From positions 124,001-188,000 of the forward strand of contig CAMCUD010000002.1 of NCBI GenBank assembly GCA_945878865.1: DNA of 64,000 bases, in the 5' to 3' direction. The DNA comes from Bifidobacterium breve (GTDB taxonomy: Bacteria > Actinomycetota > Thermoleophilia > Solirubrobacterales > Solirubrobacteraceae). Under the pieces are notes generated by a model that saw only the letters and a list, made by a program, of their open reading frames with translations, was not told the origin of the DNA and did no database searches. The position numbers and the translations under genes are program-made. Of this stretch, positions 27,504-35,405 are shown piece by piece (the stretch's first letter is position 1; each line of letters starts with the position of its first letter).

Positions 27504-28051
27504 GGCGTCACCCCCGCGCCGCCCTCGCCGCCGGTGCCGTCCGACGGCGGCGTGACGCCGCCGGTGTCCGTCTGCGGTGGCGGCGTGGTCTCCGTCGTCG
27601 GCGGCGTGGTCGTCTGCGTCTGCGTCGGCGTGGTCGTCGTCTGCGTCTGGGTCGGGGTCGTCGTCGTGGTCGTCTGCGGCACGGTCTCCACGGTGGTCGC
27701 CGTCGTCGGCGTCGTGGTCGTCTTCACGGTCTCGGTCTTCGTGCTGTTGCAGTCCTTCACGGCGGCGGTCCGTAGACGGTCGAGCCCCTGGTTGAGGTTG
27801 CTCACGAGCGCGGGGTCGACGTCGCTGGGCAGGTTGTCGATGCCCTCCTGCACCTGGCGCAGCTGGCCGTTCAGCCCGCTGCACTCGCCGCGTTCGACGA
27901 ACTCCTGGACGTCGGAGAGCTGCTGGTTGAGGCTCGAGGCGTCGCTCTTGGGGATGCCGTCCTTCGTCCCCCCGCACGCCACGAGGGCCGCGGCGGCCAG
28001 CCCCAGGGCGAAGGCGCAGGAGAGCAGCAGCAGAAAGCGACGCACGTTCAT
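27500..28051 (-). CDS. Lipoprotein with Thr-rich C-terminal stalk
   Basis: Encodes 183 residues. Signal peptide with lipobox (MNVRRFLLLLSCAFALGLAA then A-L-V-A-C), mature N-terminal Cys-Gly-Gly. A helical region follows (SSLNQQLSDVQEFVERGECSGLNGQLRQVQEGIDNL) with a Cys pair, then a tail of T-P-T-Q-T-Q-T-T-type repeats ending in a Gly/Pro-rich segment. ATG overlaps the phosphoesterase stop (ATGA) and the stop overlaps the kinase start, so it may be a surface partner or sensor for that kinase; this is contextual inference. The start is fixed by the lipobox spacing. Confidence 0.78.
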   Translation of the reverse strand: MNVRRFLLLLSCAFALGLAAAALVACGGTKDGIPKSDASSLNQQLSDVQEFVERGECSGLNGQLRQVQEGIDNLPSDVDPALVSNLNQGLDRLRTAAVKDCNSTKTETVKTTTTPTTATTVETVPQTTTTTTPTQTQTTTTPTQTQTTTPPTTETTPPPQTDTGGVTPPSDGTGGEGGAGVTP

Positions 28052-28779
28052 TGACCGTACTGGAGCCGCTCGGCGAGAGATGAAGGGAGTCCTGCGGCGA
28101 CGATCACGGCGGCGGCTCCCTCGATGTCGTACGGGACCCGTCGCCATTCGGCCGTCCACGCGTCCGTGTCGAGCAACAGCCACGCCGCGCGTGGGTCGCC
28201 GTCGCGCGGCTGTCCCACGGACCCGGGGTTGATGAGCCACTGGCCGCCGCCGATGCCGATGCGGTCACCGCCGCGCCGGGTCTGCCCGTCGACGGCCTGG
28301 CCGGGCATCCGCGAGAACGAGAGCGCGACGTGGGTGTGGCCGATCAGCGCCACGCGCTGCTCCTGGACGTCGAGGCAGCGTGCAGCTAGGACGGAGCTCA
28401 GGACGTACTCCCAGACCGGGTCGCGGGGGCTGGCGTGAAACAGGCCGATGTCTCCCTCCAGGCCGTCCGGCGCGAGGCGGCGGAGGAACTCGATGTTGTC
28501 GAGGTCCATTTCGTCCTGGGTCCATCGCGCGGCGACCGCGGCGTTGCGGGAGAAGTCGTCCATCGGCATGACACCCGTGACCACGAGGTCGTGGTTGCCC
28601 GCCAGGCAGATCGCGCAGTGCTGGCGGGCCAGGCGCACGCAGGCGTTCGGCTCGGCGCCGTAGCCGACGAGGTCGCCGAGGCACCACGCCTCGTCGACGG
28701 CCTCGCGGTGAGCGTCGGCGAGCACCGCCTCGAAGGCGTGCCGGTTGCCGTGGATGTCGGAGAGGACCGCGATGCGCAT
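28048..28779 (-). CDS. Metallophosphoesterase (YfcE/MJ0936-like)
   Basis: Encodes 243 residues. Calcineurin-like metal motifs in order: LSDIHGN (D-x-H), CLGDLVGYG (GDxxG), LAGNHDLV (GNHD), LIGHTHVA (GHTH). Di-metal phosphoesterase, probably acting on small phosphodiesters. The first gene of a three-gene coupled operon with the lipoprotein and kinase. Divergent from the M48 protease with only 8 bases between start codons. Confidence 0.88.
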   Translation of the reverse strand: MRIAVLSDIHGNRHAFEAVLADAHREAVDEAWCLGDLVGYGAEPNACVRLARQHCAICLAGNHDLVVTGVMPMDDFSRNAAVAARWTQDEMDLDNIEFLRRLAPDGLEGDIGLFHASPRDPVWEYVLSSVLAARCLDVQEQRVALIGHTHVALSFSRMPGQAVDGQTRRGGDRIGIGGGQWLINPGSVGQPRDGDPRAAWLLLDTDAWTAEWRRVPYDIEGAAAVIVAAGLPSSLAERLQYGQ

Positions 28780-28787
28780 GTGCGACA

Positions 28788-30020
28788 GTGCGTGGGGTGC
28801 TGCGGGAACGCCTGCGCCTGCCTGCCGCGGTGATCGCGGCCGTCCTCGTCGCCGAGGTGGCGGTGTTGGCGCTGCAACCCCGGGACGGCGTGCTCGAGCC
28901 GGTCCCGGTGAATGCGCAATCGTACTTCAGCGCCACCGAGCTCCAGCGGGCGCGGGACTTCCGGCGCCCGCAGCTGTGGTGGCTGGGCGCCACGTACGTC
29001 ATCGAGGCGGGGGTCCTCATCGCCCTCGTGGCGCGCCCTCCGCGGGCGCTGCGCGGCGCGCGCCGGCCTGTCCTGGCCGCGGCGGCCGGAGGTGCCGGGA
29101 TCGCGGTCGCGCTCGACGCCGCGACCTTGCCCGTGCGTGCGGTGATGCGGTCGCGGGCGGTGGACGTCGGTCTCATCACGCAGTCCTGGGGCGGCTGGGC
29201 CGCAGACGTGGCGAAGTCCAGCGCGATCGGCGCGGTCATCGCCGCGGCGGGCGCCGCCGGGGCGATCGCGTTGATGCGCCGCTTCCCGCGCCGCTGGTGG
29301 ATCCCTGCGTCCGGTGTGATCGTCGGCTACGGGGTCATCAGCGTCTCCCTCGCGCCGGTGGTCCTCGACCCGCTGTTCAACCGCTTCACCGACCTCAAGG
29401 GCCCCGTTCGTGCGGAGGTCATCGCGCTGGCGCGCAAGGCCGATGTCGACGTCGGCTCGGTGCAGGTGGTCGACGCGAGCCGCCGCACGACCGGCGCAAA
29501 CGCCTACGTCACCGGCATCGGCTCGACGAAGCGCGTCGTGATCTACGACACGCTGCTGGAGAAGTTCACCCCGGAGGAGGTGCGACTCGTCGTCGCCCAC
29601 GAGCTCTCGCACGTCCACCACCGCGACGTTCCCCACGGCCTCCTGTACCTCGCGATCGTGGCGCCGTTCGGGATGTTTGCCGCGGCGCAGCTGACCCGTC
29701 GGCTGGCGCCCGACCCAGACGATCGAGGCAAGCCGGGCGCCGACGCCCTGCCCGCGCTCGCGCTCTCGACGATCCTCATGGCGGCCGTGATCGGGGTGAT
29801 CAGCAACCAGCTCTCGCGGGCCGTCGAGGCCCGGGCCGACAGCTACGCGCTGCAGCTGACGGGAGAGCCGAAGCCGTTCATCGGCTTCGAGCGCCGGATC
29901 TCTATCCAGAACGTCGGGGACCCCGATCCGCCCCGGCTCGTCACGTTCCTGCTCGGCACCCATCCGCCGACGGTGAAGCGCATCGGGATGGGCGTCGCCT
30001 ACGAACGCGGAGCGCGGTGA
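28788..30020 (+). CDS. M48 family (Ste24/HtpX-like) membrane metalloprotease
   Basis: Encodes 410 residues from GTG 28788 (GTG 28797 is an in-frame alternative). Several membrane helices (about 11-29, 60-80, 91-110, 144-165, 176-195, then two after the active site), zinc motif VVAHELSHVHHRD (H-E-x-x-H) at about 268-272 and the third ligand in SRAVEARADSYAL (E-x-x-x-D). The domain order and N-terminal region match CAAX-type M48 peptidases, which process membrane proteins. Divergent from the phosphoesterase operon. Confidence 0.88.
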   Translation: MRGVLRERLRLPAAVIAAVLVAEVAVLALQPRDGVLEPVPVNAQSYFSATELQRARDFRRPQLWWLGATYVIEAGVLIALVARPPRALRGARRPVLAAAAGGAGIAVALDAATLPVRAVMRSRAVDVGLITQSWGGWAADVAKSSAIGAVIAAAGAAGAIALMRRFPRRWWIPASGVIVGYGVISVSLAPVVLDPLFNRFTDLKGPVRAEVIALARKADVDVGSVQVVDASRRTTGANAYVTGIGSTKRVVIYDTLLEKFTPEEVRLVVAHELSHVHHRDVPHGLLYLAIVAPFGMFAAAQLTRRLAPDPDDRGKPGADALPALALSTILMAAVIGVISNQLSRAVEARADSYALQLTGEPKPFIGFERRISIQNVGDPDPPRLVTFLLGTHPPTVKRIGMGVAYERGAR

Positions 30021-30023
30021 GGC

Positions 30024-30323
30024 TCAGACGCCCGGACCGGACTCCGGCAGGTTCCTGATCCCCTGCTGGGTGCTCCAGCGCCCCACGGCGTCCTGGAGCG
30101 CCGTGCTCAGCTCGGCGGCGAACTGCGGCGAGAGGTTCATCCGGGAGACGACGACACCGGGGATCTCCTGCTCCTCGACCTCGTGGTCCACCCGCGCGAA
30201 CGTGATGGTGAACTCGTAGTCGGAGAAGGAGACGTTCGCGAAGTTCGCGTACGTCCCGGCCATGATCTCCGGGGAGAAGTGCAGGTTGATGGAGCGCTCG
30301 GGCCCCGCATCGCTGTCGGACAT
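30024..30323 (-). CDS. DUF3467 family protein
   Basis: Encodes 99 residues. The family pattern N-x-x-x-V-x-F-x-x-Y-E-F-x-x-x-F (ANFANVSFSDYEFTITFA) is followed by V-V-V-S-R-M-N-L-S-P-Q-F-A-A-E-L-S-T-A-L. Small cytosolic protein of unknown role. Start ATG 30323 is preferred; an in-frame ATG at 30334 adds MVRP. Divergent from rlmH with 21 bases between starts. Confidence 0.75.
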   Translation of the reverse strand: MSDSDAGPERSINLHFSPEIMAGTYANFANVSFSDYEFTITFARVDHEVEEQEIPGVVVSRMNLSPQFAAELSTALQDAVGRWSTQQGIRNLPESGPGV

Positions 30324-30344
30324 GGGGCGTACCATCGCACAGCG

Positions 30345-30755
30345 ATGCGCTTCATCGTCCTCGCCGTCGGCCGGCTGCGGCCGCCCTACGTCGATGACAT
30401 GCAGCACTACCAGAAGCTCATCGCCCGCCAGGCGCGCGTCGAGGTCGTCGAGCTGCGCGAGGAGGAGAAGGTCGGCAAGCGGATCCCGGAGGGGGCATTC
30501 GTCTCGATGCTCGACGCCGGGGGCGAGGAGATGGATTCCGTGGCGTTCTCGCGGTTCCTCGAAGACCGGCGGCAGGGCGGCCGCGACGTGTGCTTCGTCA
30601 TCGGGGGCCCGAAGGGGCTGGAGCTCGACCGGCCCGTCGACCACAAGCTGTCGCTGGGCCGGATGACCCTGCCGCACCAGCTGGCGCGGGTCGTGCTCAT
30701 GGAGCAGCTGTTCCGCGGCCACAAGATCCTCGCCAACGAGCCGTACCACTACTAG
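30345..30755 (+). CDS. rlmH: 23S rRNA pseudouridine-1915 N3-methyltransferase RlmH
   Basis: Encodes 136 residues, slightly shorter than the usual 155. SPOUT-fold features: N-terminal MRFIVLAVGRLRPPYV, the SAM-binding knot region CFVIGGPKGLE, and the C-terminal LPHQLARVVLMEQLFRGHKILANEPYHY characteristic of RlmH. Methylates the 70S ribosome at helix 69. A TACCAT -10 box ends 9 bases before the ATG (30330-30335). Confidence 0.92.
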   Translation: MRFIVLAVGRLRPPYVDDMQHYQKLIARQARVEVVELREEEKVGKRIPEGAFVSMLDAGGEEMDSVAFSRFLEDRRQGGRDVCFVIGGPKGLELDRPVDHKLSLGRMTLPHQLARVVLMEQLFRGHKILANEPYHY

Positions 30756-30761
30756 CTCGAC

Positions 30762-30767
30762 TAACCT
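30762..30767 (+). promoter_or_regulatory. -10 box (TAACCT) of argS
   Basis: TAACCT ends 7 bases before GTG 30775, in the 19-base gap after rlmH. Leaderless geometry; it implies that argS can be transcribed independently of rlmH. Confidence 0.45.
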
Positions 30768-30774
30768 CGAAGGT

Positions 30775-32436
30775 GTGTCCCGATCCTCTGCCGCCACCGT
30801 GCCCCTCGACGTCCTGAGAAGCGCGCTGCGCGAGGCGGCCATCGCCGCGGGCGGGGACGGGCAGGCGGCTGAGCGGGCGACGCTCGAGCGCCCCAAGCGC
30901 GACGATCACGGCGACTACGCCACGAACGTCGCGATGCTCCTGGCGCCCACGATCGGCGGGCCGCCGCGCGACATCGCCGCGAAGGTCGGCGAGGAGCTGC
31001 AGAGCCGGCTGGGCGCGCAGCTCGACCGCGTCGAGGTCGCCGGCCCGGGCTTCCTCAATCTCTTCCTCTCCGACGCCTGGCACGCGGCGGCGCTGGCGCA
31101 CGTCCTGGAGGCCGGCGACCGGTTCGGCAGCGGAGGCGCCGCGGCGCCCGAGCGGATCAACGTGGAGTTCGTCAGCGCGAACCCCACCGGCCCGCTGCAC
31201 GTCGGCCACGCGCGCAACGCCGCGTATGGCGACGCGCTGTCGCGCATCTACGCCTTCTCCGGCCACGAGGTCACCCGCGAGTACTACGTCAACGACTACG
31301 GCTCGCAGATCGCCCGGCTCGCCGAGTCGGTGCAGGCGCGGGCGCGTGGCGAGGCGGTGCCCGAGGACGGCTACCAGGGCGACTACGTCCAGGCGGTCGC
31401 CGACGCGATCCCCGACGCCGCGACCCTCGAGCTCGGCGAGCTCGGCCAGCGCGCCGTGGCGCTCATGGTCGAGCGCATCCGCGACTCGTTGCACTTCTTC
31501 GGCGTGAACTTCGACGTGTGGTTCAGCGAGCGGTCGCTGCACGAGCCCAGCGCGAAGCTCGACGGCACCGACCCGGTGACCCACGCGTTCGAGCGTCTGG
31601 CCGAGCTCGACCAGACCTACGCGCACGAGGACGCGCTGTGGCTGCGCTCCAGCGCGCACGGCGACGACAAGGACCGCGTCCTCGTGCGGTCGACCGGCGA
31701 GCACACGTACTTCGCCAGCGACATCGCGTACATGCTCGACAAGCAGGAACGCGGGTTCGACCGCCTCATGTACGTCCTCGGCGCCGACCACCACGGCTAC
31801 AAGGGCCGCATGGCCGCGGCGTTCGAATCGCTAGGCGGCGACGTCTCGGCGCTCGACCTGCTGATCATGCAGTTCGTCCACCTCGTCGAGCGCGGCGAGC
31901 GCGCGTCGATGAGCAAGCGCAGCGGCGAGTTCGTCACGCTTGACGACCTGCTGGCCGAGATCGGCGTCGACGCCGCCCGGTGGTTCCTGCTGCAGCGCAG
32001 CCACGACACGACGATCGACCTCGACCTCGACCTCGCGCGCGAGCAGACGAACGAGAACCCGGTCTACTACGTGCAGTACGCGCACGCCCGGATCTCGTCG
32101 GTGCTCGACAAGGCCGGGGCCGAGCGGGTGTCGGCCGCACTGGCCGCCGACACGTCGGCGGTCGCGCTGCACCCGTCGGAGAAGGCGCTCGTCAAGAAGC
32201 TGCTGATGTTCCCGGCGGAGATCGAGGAGGCCGGCGCGAAGCGGGCGCCGCACCGCATCTCCGCCTACGCGCTCGAGCTCTCGCAGACGTTCACGGCGTT
32301 CTACCGCGACTGCAAGGTGGTCGGCGCCGAGGGCGACGGCGTGGAGGACCTGCGCCTCGGGCTCTGCGTCGCGGCGCGGACGACGATCGCCACGGCGCTC
32401 GGGCTGCTCGGGGTGAGCGCGCCCGAGACGATGTAG
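30775..32436 (+). CDS. argS: Arginyl-tRNA synthetase
   Basis: Encodes 553 residues. N-terminal Arg-tRNA synthetase additional domain (about 1-95), catalytic core with NPTGPLHVGHARNAAYGDAL (HIGH motif at about 142) and the signature RASMSKRSGEFVTLDDLL (KMSKS-like, about 379), then the helical DALR anticodon-binding domain (ALELSQTFTAFYRDCKV). Essential for tRNA-Arg charging. Its TAG directly abuts the stop of the convergent ccdA gene. Confidence 0.96.
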   Translation: MSRSSAATVPLDVLRSALREAAIAAGGDGQAAERATLERPKRDDHGDYATNVAMLLAPTIGGPPRDIAAKVGEELQSRLGAQLDRVEVAGPGFLNLFLSDAWHAAALAHVLEAGDRFGSGGAAAPERINVEFVSANPTGPLHVGHARNAAYGDALSRIYAFSGHEVTREYYVNDYGSQIARLAESVQARARGEAVPEDGYQGDYVQAVADAIPDAATLELGELGQRAVALMVERIRDSLHFFGVNFDVWFSERSLHEPSAKLDGTDPVTHAFERLAELDQTYAHEDALWLRSSAHGDDKDRVLVRSTGEHTYFASDIAYMLDKQERGFDRLMYVLGADHHGYKGRMAAAFESLGGDVSALDLLIMQFVHLVERGERASMSKRSGEFVTLDDLLAEIGVDAARWFLLQRSHDTTIDLDLDLAREQTNENPVYYVQYAHARISSVLDKAGAERVSAALAADTSAVALHPSEKALVKKLLMFPAEIEEAGAKRAPHRISAYALELSQTFTAFYRDCKVVGAEGDGVEDLRLGLCVAARTTIATALGLLGVSAPETM

Positions 32437-33183
32437 CTACAGGTCGTAGACGAAGTCGAGCCCGAGCTTGCTCATCAGCTGCTGGGCCTCGTCGTTGAGC
32501 GTGGTCATCTCGCCGGTGAAGAGCAGGACGCCCATGAGGATGAGCACCGCGCCCGACACCGCGGTGATGACGACGTAGTGCTGGCGCAGCCACTTGAACG
32601 CCGTCGTCGCCTTGTCGAACGCCAGCGCGAACAGCAGGAACGGGACGGCCAGGCCGAGCGAGTAGAAGGCCAGCAGGACCCCGCCCTGGCCGACGGTGTC
32701 CGACGCTGACGCGGCCGTGAGGATCGACCCGAGGGTCGGCCCGACGCACGGCGTCCAGGCGATCGCGAACGCGGCGCCGGCGATGATCGGCCCGCCCGTC
32801 GCGCGGACCATGAGCGCCTCGGGCCGCCACTCCTTGTTGAGCTTGTCGACGAACGGCGTGAGCAGGAAGTAGATGCCGAGCAGGATGATCACGGCGCCCG
32901 CGATCTGCTCGAGCATCCGCCGGTTGTCCGACAGCACCGATCCGAGGCCGGTCGCCGTCATCCCGAGCGCGACGAAGATGACGGTGAACGAGAGGCAGAA
33001 GATCGCGCTGGGCCACAGGACGTCACGCGCCCGGTGGTCGCCCTCCTGCAGCTCGTTGATGGTCACGCCGCTGACGGCCGCGAGATACCCGGGCACGAGC
33101 GGCAGGACGCAGGGGGAGATGAAGCTCGCGAAGCCGACGGCGAACGCGGCGACGACGGTGGTGTCGGCGGCGGCGAGGATCAC
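32437..33183 (-). CDS. ccdA: Cytochrome c biogenesis protein CcdA
   Basis: Encodes 248 residues with six membrane helices. The two redox cysteines are in SPCVLPLVPGY (first helix) and WTPCVGPTLGSIL (fourth helix), the hallmark of CcdA/DsbD transmembrane electron carriers. It passes reducing power from cytosolic thioredoxin to extracytoplasmic thioredoxin-like proteins such as the adjacent CcmG. ATG overlaps the ccmH stop by four bases. Confidence 0.93.
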   Translation of the reverse strand: MILAAADTTVVAAFAVGFASFISPCVLPLVPGYLAAVSGVTINELQEGDHRARDVLWPSAIFCLSFTVIFVALGMTATGLGSVLSDNRRMLEQIAGAVIILLGIYFLLTPFVDKLNKEWRPEALMVRATGGPIIAGAAFAIAWTPCVGPTLGSILTAASASDTVGQGGVLLAFYSLGLAVPFLLFALAFDKATTAFKWLRQHYVVITAVSGAVLILMGVLLFTGEMTTLNDEAQQLMSKLGLDFVYDL

Positions 33184-33647
33184 GCGTCGAACCTGGCGAG
33201 ATCAGCGTCGAGGCGTGCGGCGTCCTCGGCGCTGATCTCGGGCGTCTCGACGTCGTCGGCGGCGGGGCCTTCACCAGCGCCGCGGCGACGCCGGCGCGGC
33301 AGGGCGACGGCGAGCCCGGCGGCCAGCAGCACGATGACCACGATCGGGACGATGTACGCGGCGCGGCCGAACCCGTCGTCCGAGGGCGTGGCGAGCACCT
33401 CCTTGCCGTACTCGCTGACGAGTGCGGCCTTGATCTGCTCCTTGTCCTTGCCCTGACGGATGAGGTCGCGGATGTACGCGCGCTCGCGGTCGGCCTGCGG
33501 GCTCTGCGCGGTGTTCAGCGGGACCCGGCAGGTCACGCACATCACCTCGTCCTCGATGTCCGGGAGCGACGCGGCGGCGGCCAGCGCGCCCGCTGGCGCG
33601 AGTGCGAGCGCGAGCGGGACGAGGATGAGCGTCAGCGCGCGGCGCAT
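33180..33647 (-). CDS. ccmH: Cytochrome c maturation protein CcmH
   Basis: Encodes 155 residues. Signal peptide (about 1-27), then the thiol motif EVMCVTCRVPLNTAQSPQADRERAYIRDLI (Cys-x-x-Cys, the LRCxxC-like motif of CcmH), KEVLATPSDDG, one membrane helix (IVPIVVIVLLAAGLAVAL) and an acidic tail. It reduces apocytochrome c cysteines before heme ligation. Start ATG shares a base with the ccmG stop (TGATG); order on this strand is ccmG-ccmH-ccdA. Confidence 0.9.
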   Translation of the reverse strand: MRRALTLILVPLALALAPAGALAAAASLPDIEDEVMCVTCRVPLNTAQSPQADRERAYIRDLIRQGKDKEQIKAALVSEYGKEVLATPSDDGFGRAAYIVPIVVIVLLAAGLAVALPRRRRRGAGEGPAADDVETPEISAEDAARLDADLARFDA

Positions 33648-34186
33648 CACGAGGCCTCCAGCTGCGCCAGCGCGTTCTGCATGAACTTCTCGCTGACCTG
33701 CCCGCGCGAGACGGCCACGATCTTGCCGTCGGCGTTGATGACGAACGTCTCGGGCAGCTTGTTCGTCCCGTACGCCTCTGCGAGCTTGCCGTCGACGTCG
33801 CGGAGGTTCGGGTACGTGATCTTCTGGTCGGCGATGAACTTCTTCGCATCGGGCGTCGCGTCGCGGTACGTCACGCCGAGCACGGTGCCGCCCATGGCCT
33901 GCAGGCGCTTCTGCGCGTCCTCGAGTAGCGGTGCCTCGTCCTTGCACGGCCCGCACCACGACGCCCAGAAGTTCAAGATCACCGGCTTGCCGCGCAGCTC
34001 AGCCAAGGACGTGGGCCCGCTCGGCCCGATGCGCGGCAGCGTGCGGCTCGGCGCCTCGGGCTGCTCGCCGGACTTCACGGCGTCGTCGATGGTGTTCCCA
34101 TCGCCGCCGTTGATCAGGCCGTAGCCGAGCAGCGCGATGAGCGCGGCGGCGGCCACGGCCGCGACGATCGGACCCACTTTCGACAT
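33647..34186 (-). CDS. ccmG: Thiol-disulfide oxidoreductase CcmG/TlpA-like
   Basis: Encodes 179 residues. Membrane anchor (VGPIVAAVAAAALIALLGYG), then a thioredoxin fold with NFWASWCGPCKDEAPLLEDA (active site WCGPC) and the cis-Pro loop TNKLPETFVINADGKIV. Keeps heme-attachment cysteines reduced with CcdA and CcmH. ATG 34186 is chosen: on the minus strand TACCCT lies 7 bases upstream, and the other in-frame ATG (34192) would be too close to it. First gene of the ccm trio. Confidence 0.9.
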   Translation of the reverse strand: MSKVGPIVAAVAAAALIALLGYGLINGGDGNTIDDAVKSGEQPEAPSRTLPRIGPSGPTSLAELRGKPVILNFWASWCGPCKDEAPLLEDAQKRLQAMGGTVLGVTYRDATPDAKKFIADQKITYPNLRDVDGKLAEAYGTNKLPETFVINADGKIVAVSRGQVSEKFMQNALAQLEAS

Positions 34187-34209
34187 CACCATGAGGGTAC
34201 GGGACGGGC

Positions 34210-34530
34210 TCAGTGGCCCGACGCGACCTTCAGCCCGCCGGCGCACGCGACGATCCCGAGGAGGAGCAGGGCGCGGACGGGATCCATGGCTTCGCCGAGC
34301 CACAGCCAGCCCGCCAGCGCGGTGCCGGCGGTGCCGATCGCGACCCAGACCGCGTACGCGGTGCCGATCGGCAGGTCGCGGACGGCGAGGCCGAGACAGG
34401 CCATGCTCGCGACGATCGCGCCGACGGTCAGCGCGGTGGGCAGCGGCCTGGTGAAGCCGTCCGTGGTGGACAGGCCGACCGCCCACCCGACCTCGAGCAG
34501 ACCGGCGATAATGAGGAACAGCCACGGCAT
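34210..34530 (-). CDS. sugE: SMR-family guanidinium exporter (SugE/Gdx)
   Basis: Encodes 106 residues in four membrane helices. N-terminal MPWLFLIIAGLLEVGWAVGL carries the essential Glu13, and GTAYAVWVAIGTAGTALAGW is the SMR signature helix 3. SugE-type members export guanidinium rather than broad drugs; the upstream guanidine-III riboswitch (34561-34603) supports this substrate directly. A strong AGGAGG ribosome site precedes the ATG by about 7 bases. Confidence 0.92.
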   Translation of the reverse strand: MPWLFLIIAGLLEVGWAVGLSTTDGFTRPLPTALTVGAIVASMACLGLAVRDLPIGTAYAVWVAIGTAGTALAGWLWLGEAMDPVRALLLLGIVACAGGLKVASGH

Positions 34531-34560
34531 GAGACGCCTCCTGACGACACGGGGTGCAGG

Positions 34561-34603
34561 TGTGCGTCGTCGTGCGTGACCGGGTACGGCGCTCCTCGTC
34601 CGG
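34561..34603 (-). ncRNA. Guanidine-III (ykkC-III) riboswitch
   Basis: On the minus strand the leader reads CCGGACGAGG, A, then GCGCCGTACCCGGTCA, then about 14 bases ending ACGACGC. As remembered, this matches the ykkC-III/guanidine-III consensus almost base for base through CCGG...CCGGTCA: the P1 helix pairs CCGG with CCGG and GCGCCGT pairs with the 3' ACGACGC (one A-C mismatch) as the pseudoknot. A TAAGGT -10 box lies at 34627-34632. The 3' strand GACGAC can instead pair with GTCGTC just before the AGGAGG of sugE, a plausible translational switch. Consensus comparison is from memory, the pairing is seen. Confidence 0.88.
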
Positions 34604-34683
34604 GCCGGGCGAACCCGGCAGCAACCACCTTAGAAGCTCGGCGGCGACCGTCGGCGCCGATCCGGCTACGATGGCGATTCGCT

Positions 34684-34756
34684 GCGGACGTAGCTCAGTT
34701 GGTAGAGCGTCGGCTTCCCAAGCCGAAGGTCGCGGGTTCGAGGCCCGTCGTCCGCT
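34684..34756 (+). tRNA. tRNA-Gly (anticodon CCC)
   Basis: 73 bases. Acceptor GCGGACG pairs with CGTCCGC (34749-34755); D stem GCTC/GAGC; anticodon stem TCGGC/GCCGA with loop TTCCCAA (anticodon CCC at 34717-34719); T stem GCGGG/CCCGT around TTCGAGG. CCA is not encoded. A TACGAT -10 box lies at 34667-34672. The 3' half, from the anticodon stem on, is duplicated at 42927-42974, marking it as an integration site. After integration the gene's 3' half was restored from the element. Confidence 0.96.
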
Positions 34757-34759
34757 TCA
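34712..34759 (+). repeat. attL: 48-bp direct repeat copy within tRNA-Gly
   Basis: Spans the anticodon arm to three bases past the tRNA end (GGCTTCCCAAGCC to CCGCTTCA). It is identical over 48 bases to 42927-42974; sequences diverge on either side of both copies. This is the left boundary of the island. Confidence 0.93.
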
Positions 34760-34820
34760 AGTAAATCCCTGGAAATGGCAGTTTTATATTCCGGGGTGCA
34801 TTGCTTTAGACCATCGGTTA

Positions 34821-34842
34821 TTTTCTGCCCGCGGGCATAAAC
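34821..34842 (+). repeat. Left inner copy of inverted 22-bp island-end motif
   Basis: Reads TTTTCTGCCC, GC, GGGCATAAAC; the core TGCCCGCGGGCA is itself a palindrome. The reverse complement of 42813-42834 is identical except for the two central bases (AT instead of GC). It lies 61 bases inside attL, in non-coding DNA. Confidence 0.75.
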
Positions 34843-34940
34843 TCCCCACAGCCTCCGGAACTGGACGTCGTGGGCGTTCGCGAGATGCGCGCCAGACGAC
34901 ACGGCATCCGTCTGCTGGTCGCCGGCCCGACGACGCGGCC

Positions 34941-35405
34941 TTATCGCCGAGCGCCGCTGTCGCACGTAGAGGAGCGACTGCGTTCGCTTCGGGTCCTCGA
35001 CCCCGCCGACTGCTCGGAACTTCCGCTACGTGGGATCACAGGCTCCTGGACGGACTCGGCGAGCGTGAGCGCGTGCGAGTGGAGCTGCGTCTGGATCACG
35101 CCACCGCCAAGCGCCAGCAGCGCGCCCTGAGCCATTTCCAGGTGATGCTGGAAGACGCCATCCGGACGCTCGAACTCGGCATTGGTCCCAGCCTCGAAGG
35201 TCGCGAAGTGCAGCGTGAGGACACCCATCAGGGTGCGCACGTCGGTCCCGTCCACTGCGGTGGGCAGCGCCCTGGCCGCTTCGGCGAACCTCGGCTGGGC
35301 TTGCTCAAAGCCTTGCCGAACGAGTTCGGCTAGCCGCTGACGCTCCTCCGCCGGCATGCCGAACGCGACAAGATGCTGGGGCGAGTCCGCGTCGGGCTCG
35401 GTCAT
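34941..35405 (-). CDS. Uncharacterised island protein
   Basis: Encodes 154 residues from ATG 35405 (MTEPDADSP). No family recognised. Residues 10-110 look all-helical (PAEERQRLAELVRQGFEQAQPRFAEAARAL, VRTLMGVLTLHFATFEAG, FQHHLEMAQGALLALG), and the last 30 are a Ser/Arg-rich disordered tail. Cytosolic. Base composition is closer to the flanks than the next genes. A longer in-frame start at 35513 would add an Arg/Ser-rich leader and is less likely. Confidence 0.5.
   Translation of the reverse strand: MTEPDADSPQHLVAFGMPAEERQRLAELVRQGFEQAQPRFAEAARALPTAVDGTDVRTLMGVLTLHFATFEAGTNAEFERPDGVFQHHLEMAQGALLALGGGVIQTQLHSHALTLAESVQEPVIPRSGSSEQSAGSRTRSERSRSSTCDSGARR

Noticed and set aside
25731-28232. Plus-strand frame of 833 residues opposite the SDR, kinase and lipoprotein genes
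   Set aside because: It is a shadow frame typical of high-GC DNA; Arg/Gly-rich, no domain, while the opposite strand encodes clear kinase and SDR motifs.
34666-34965. Minus-strand frame of 99 residues across the tRNA-Gly and island edge
   Set aside because: It is antisense to the tRNA and reads the well-known artefact pattern DGPRTRDLRLGKPTLYQLSYVR (broken here as a common false ORF over tRNAs); no start signal and no domain.
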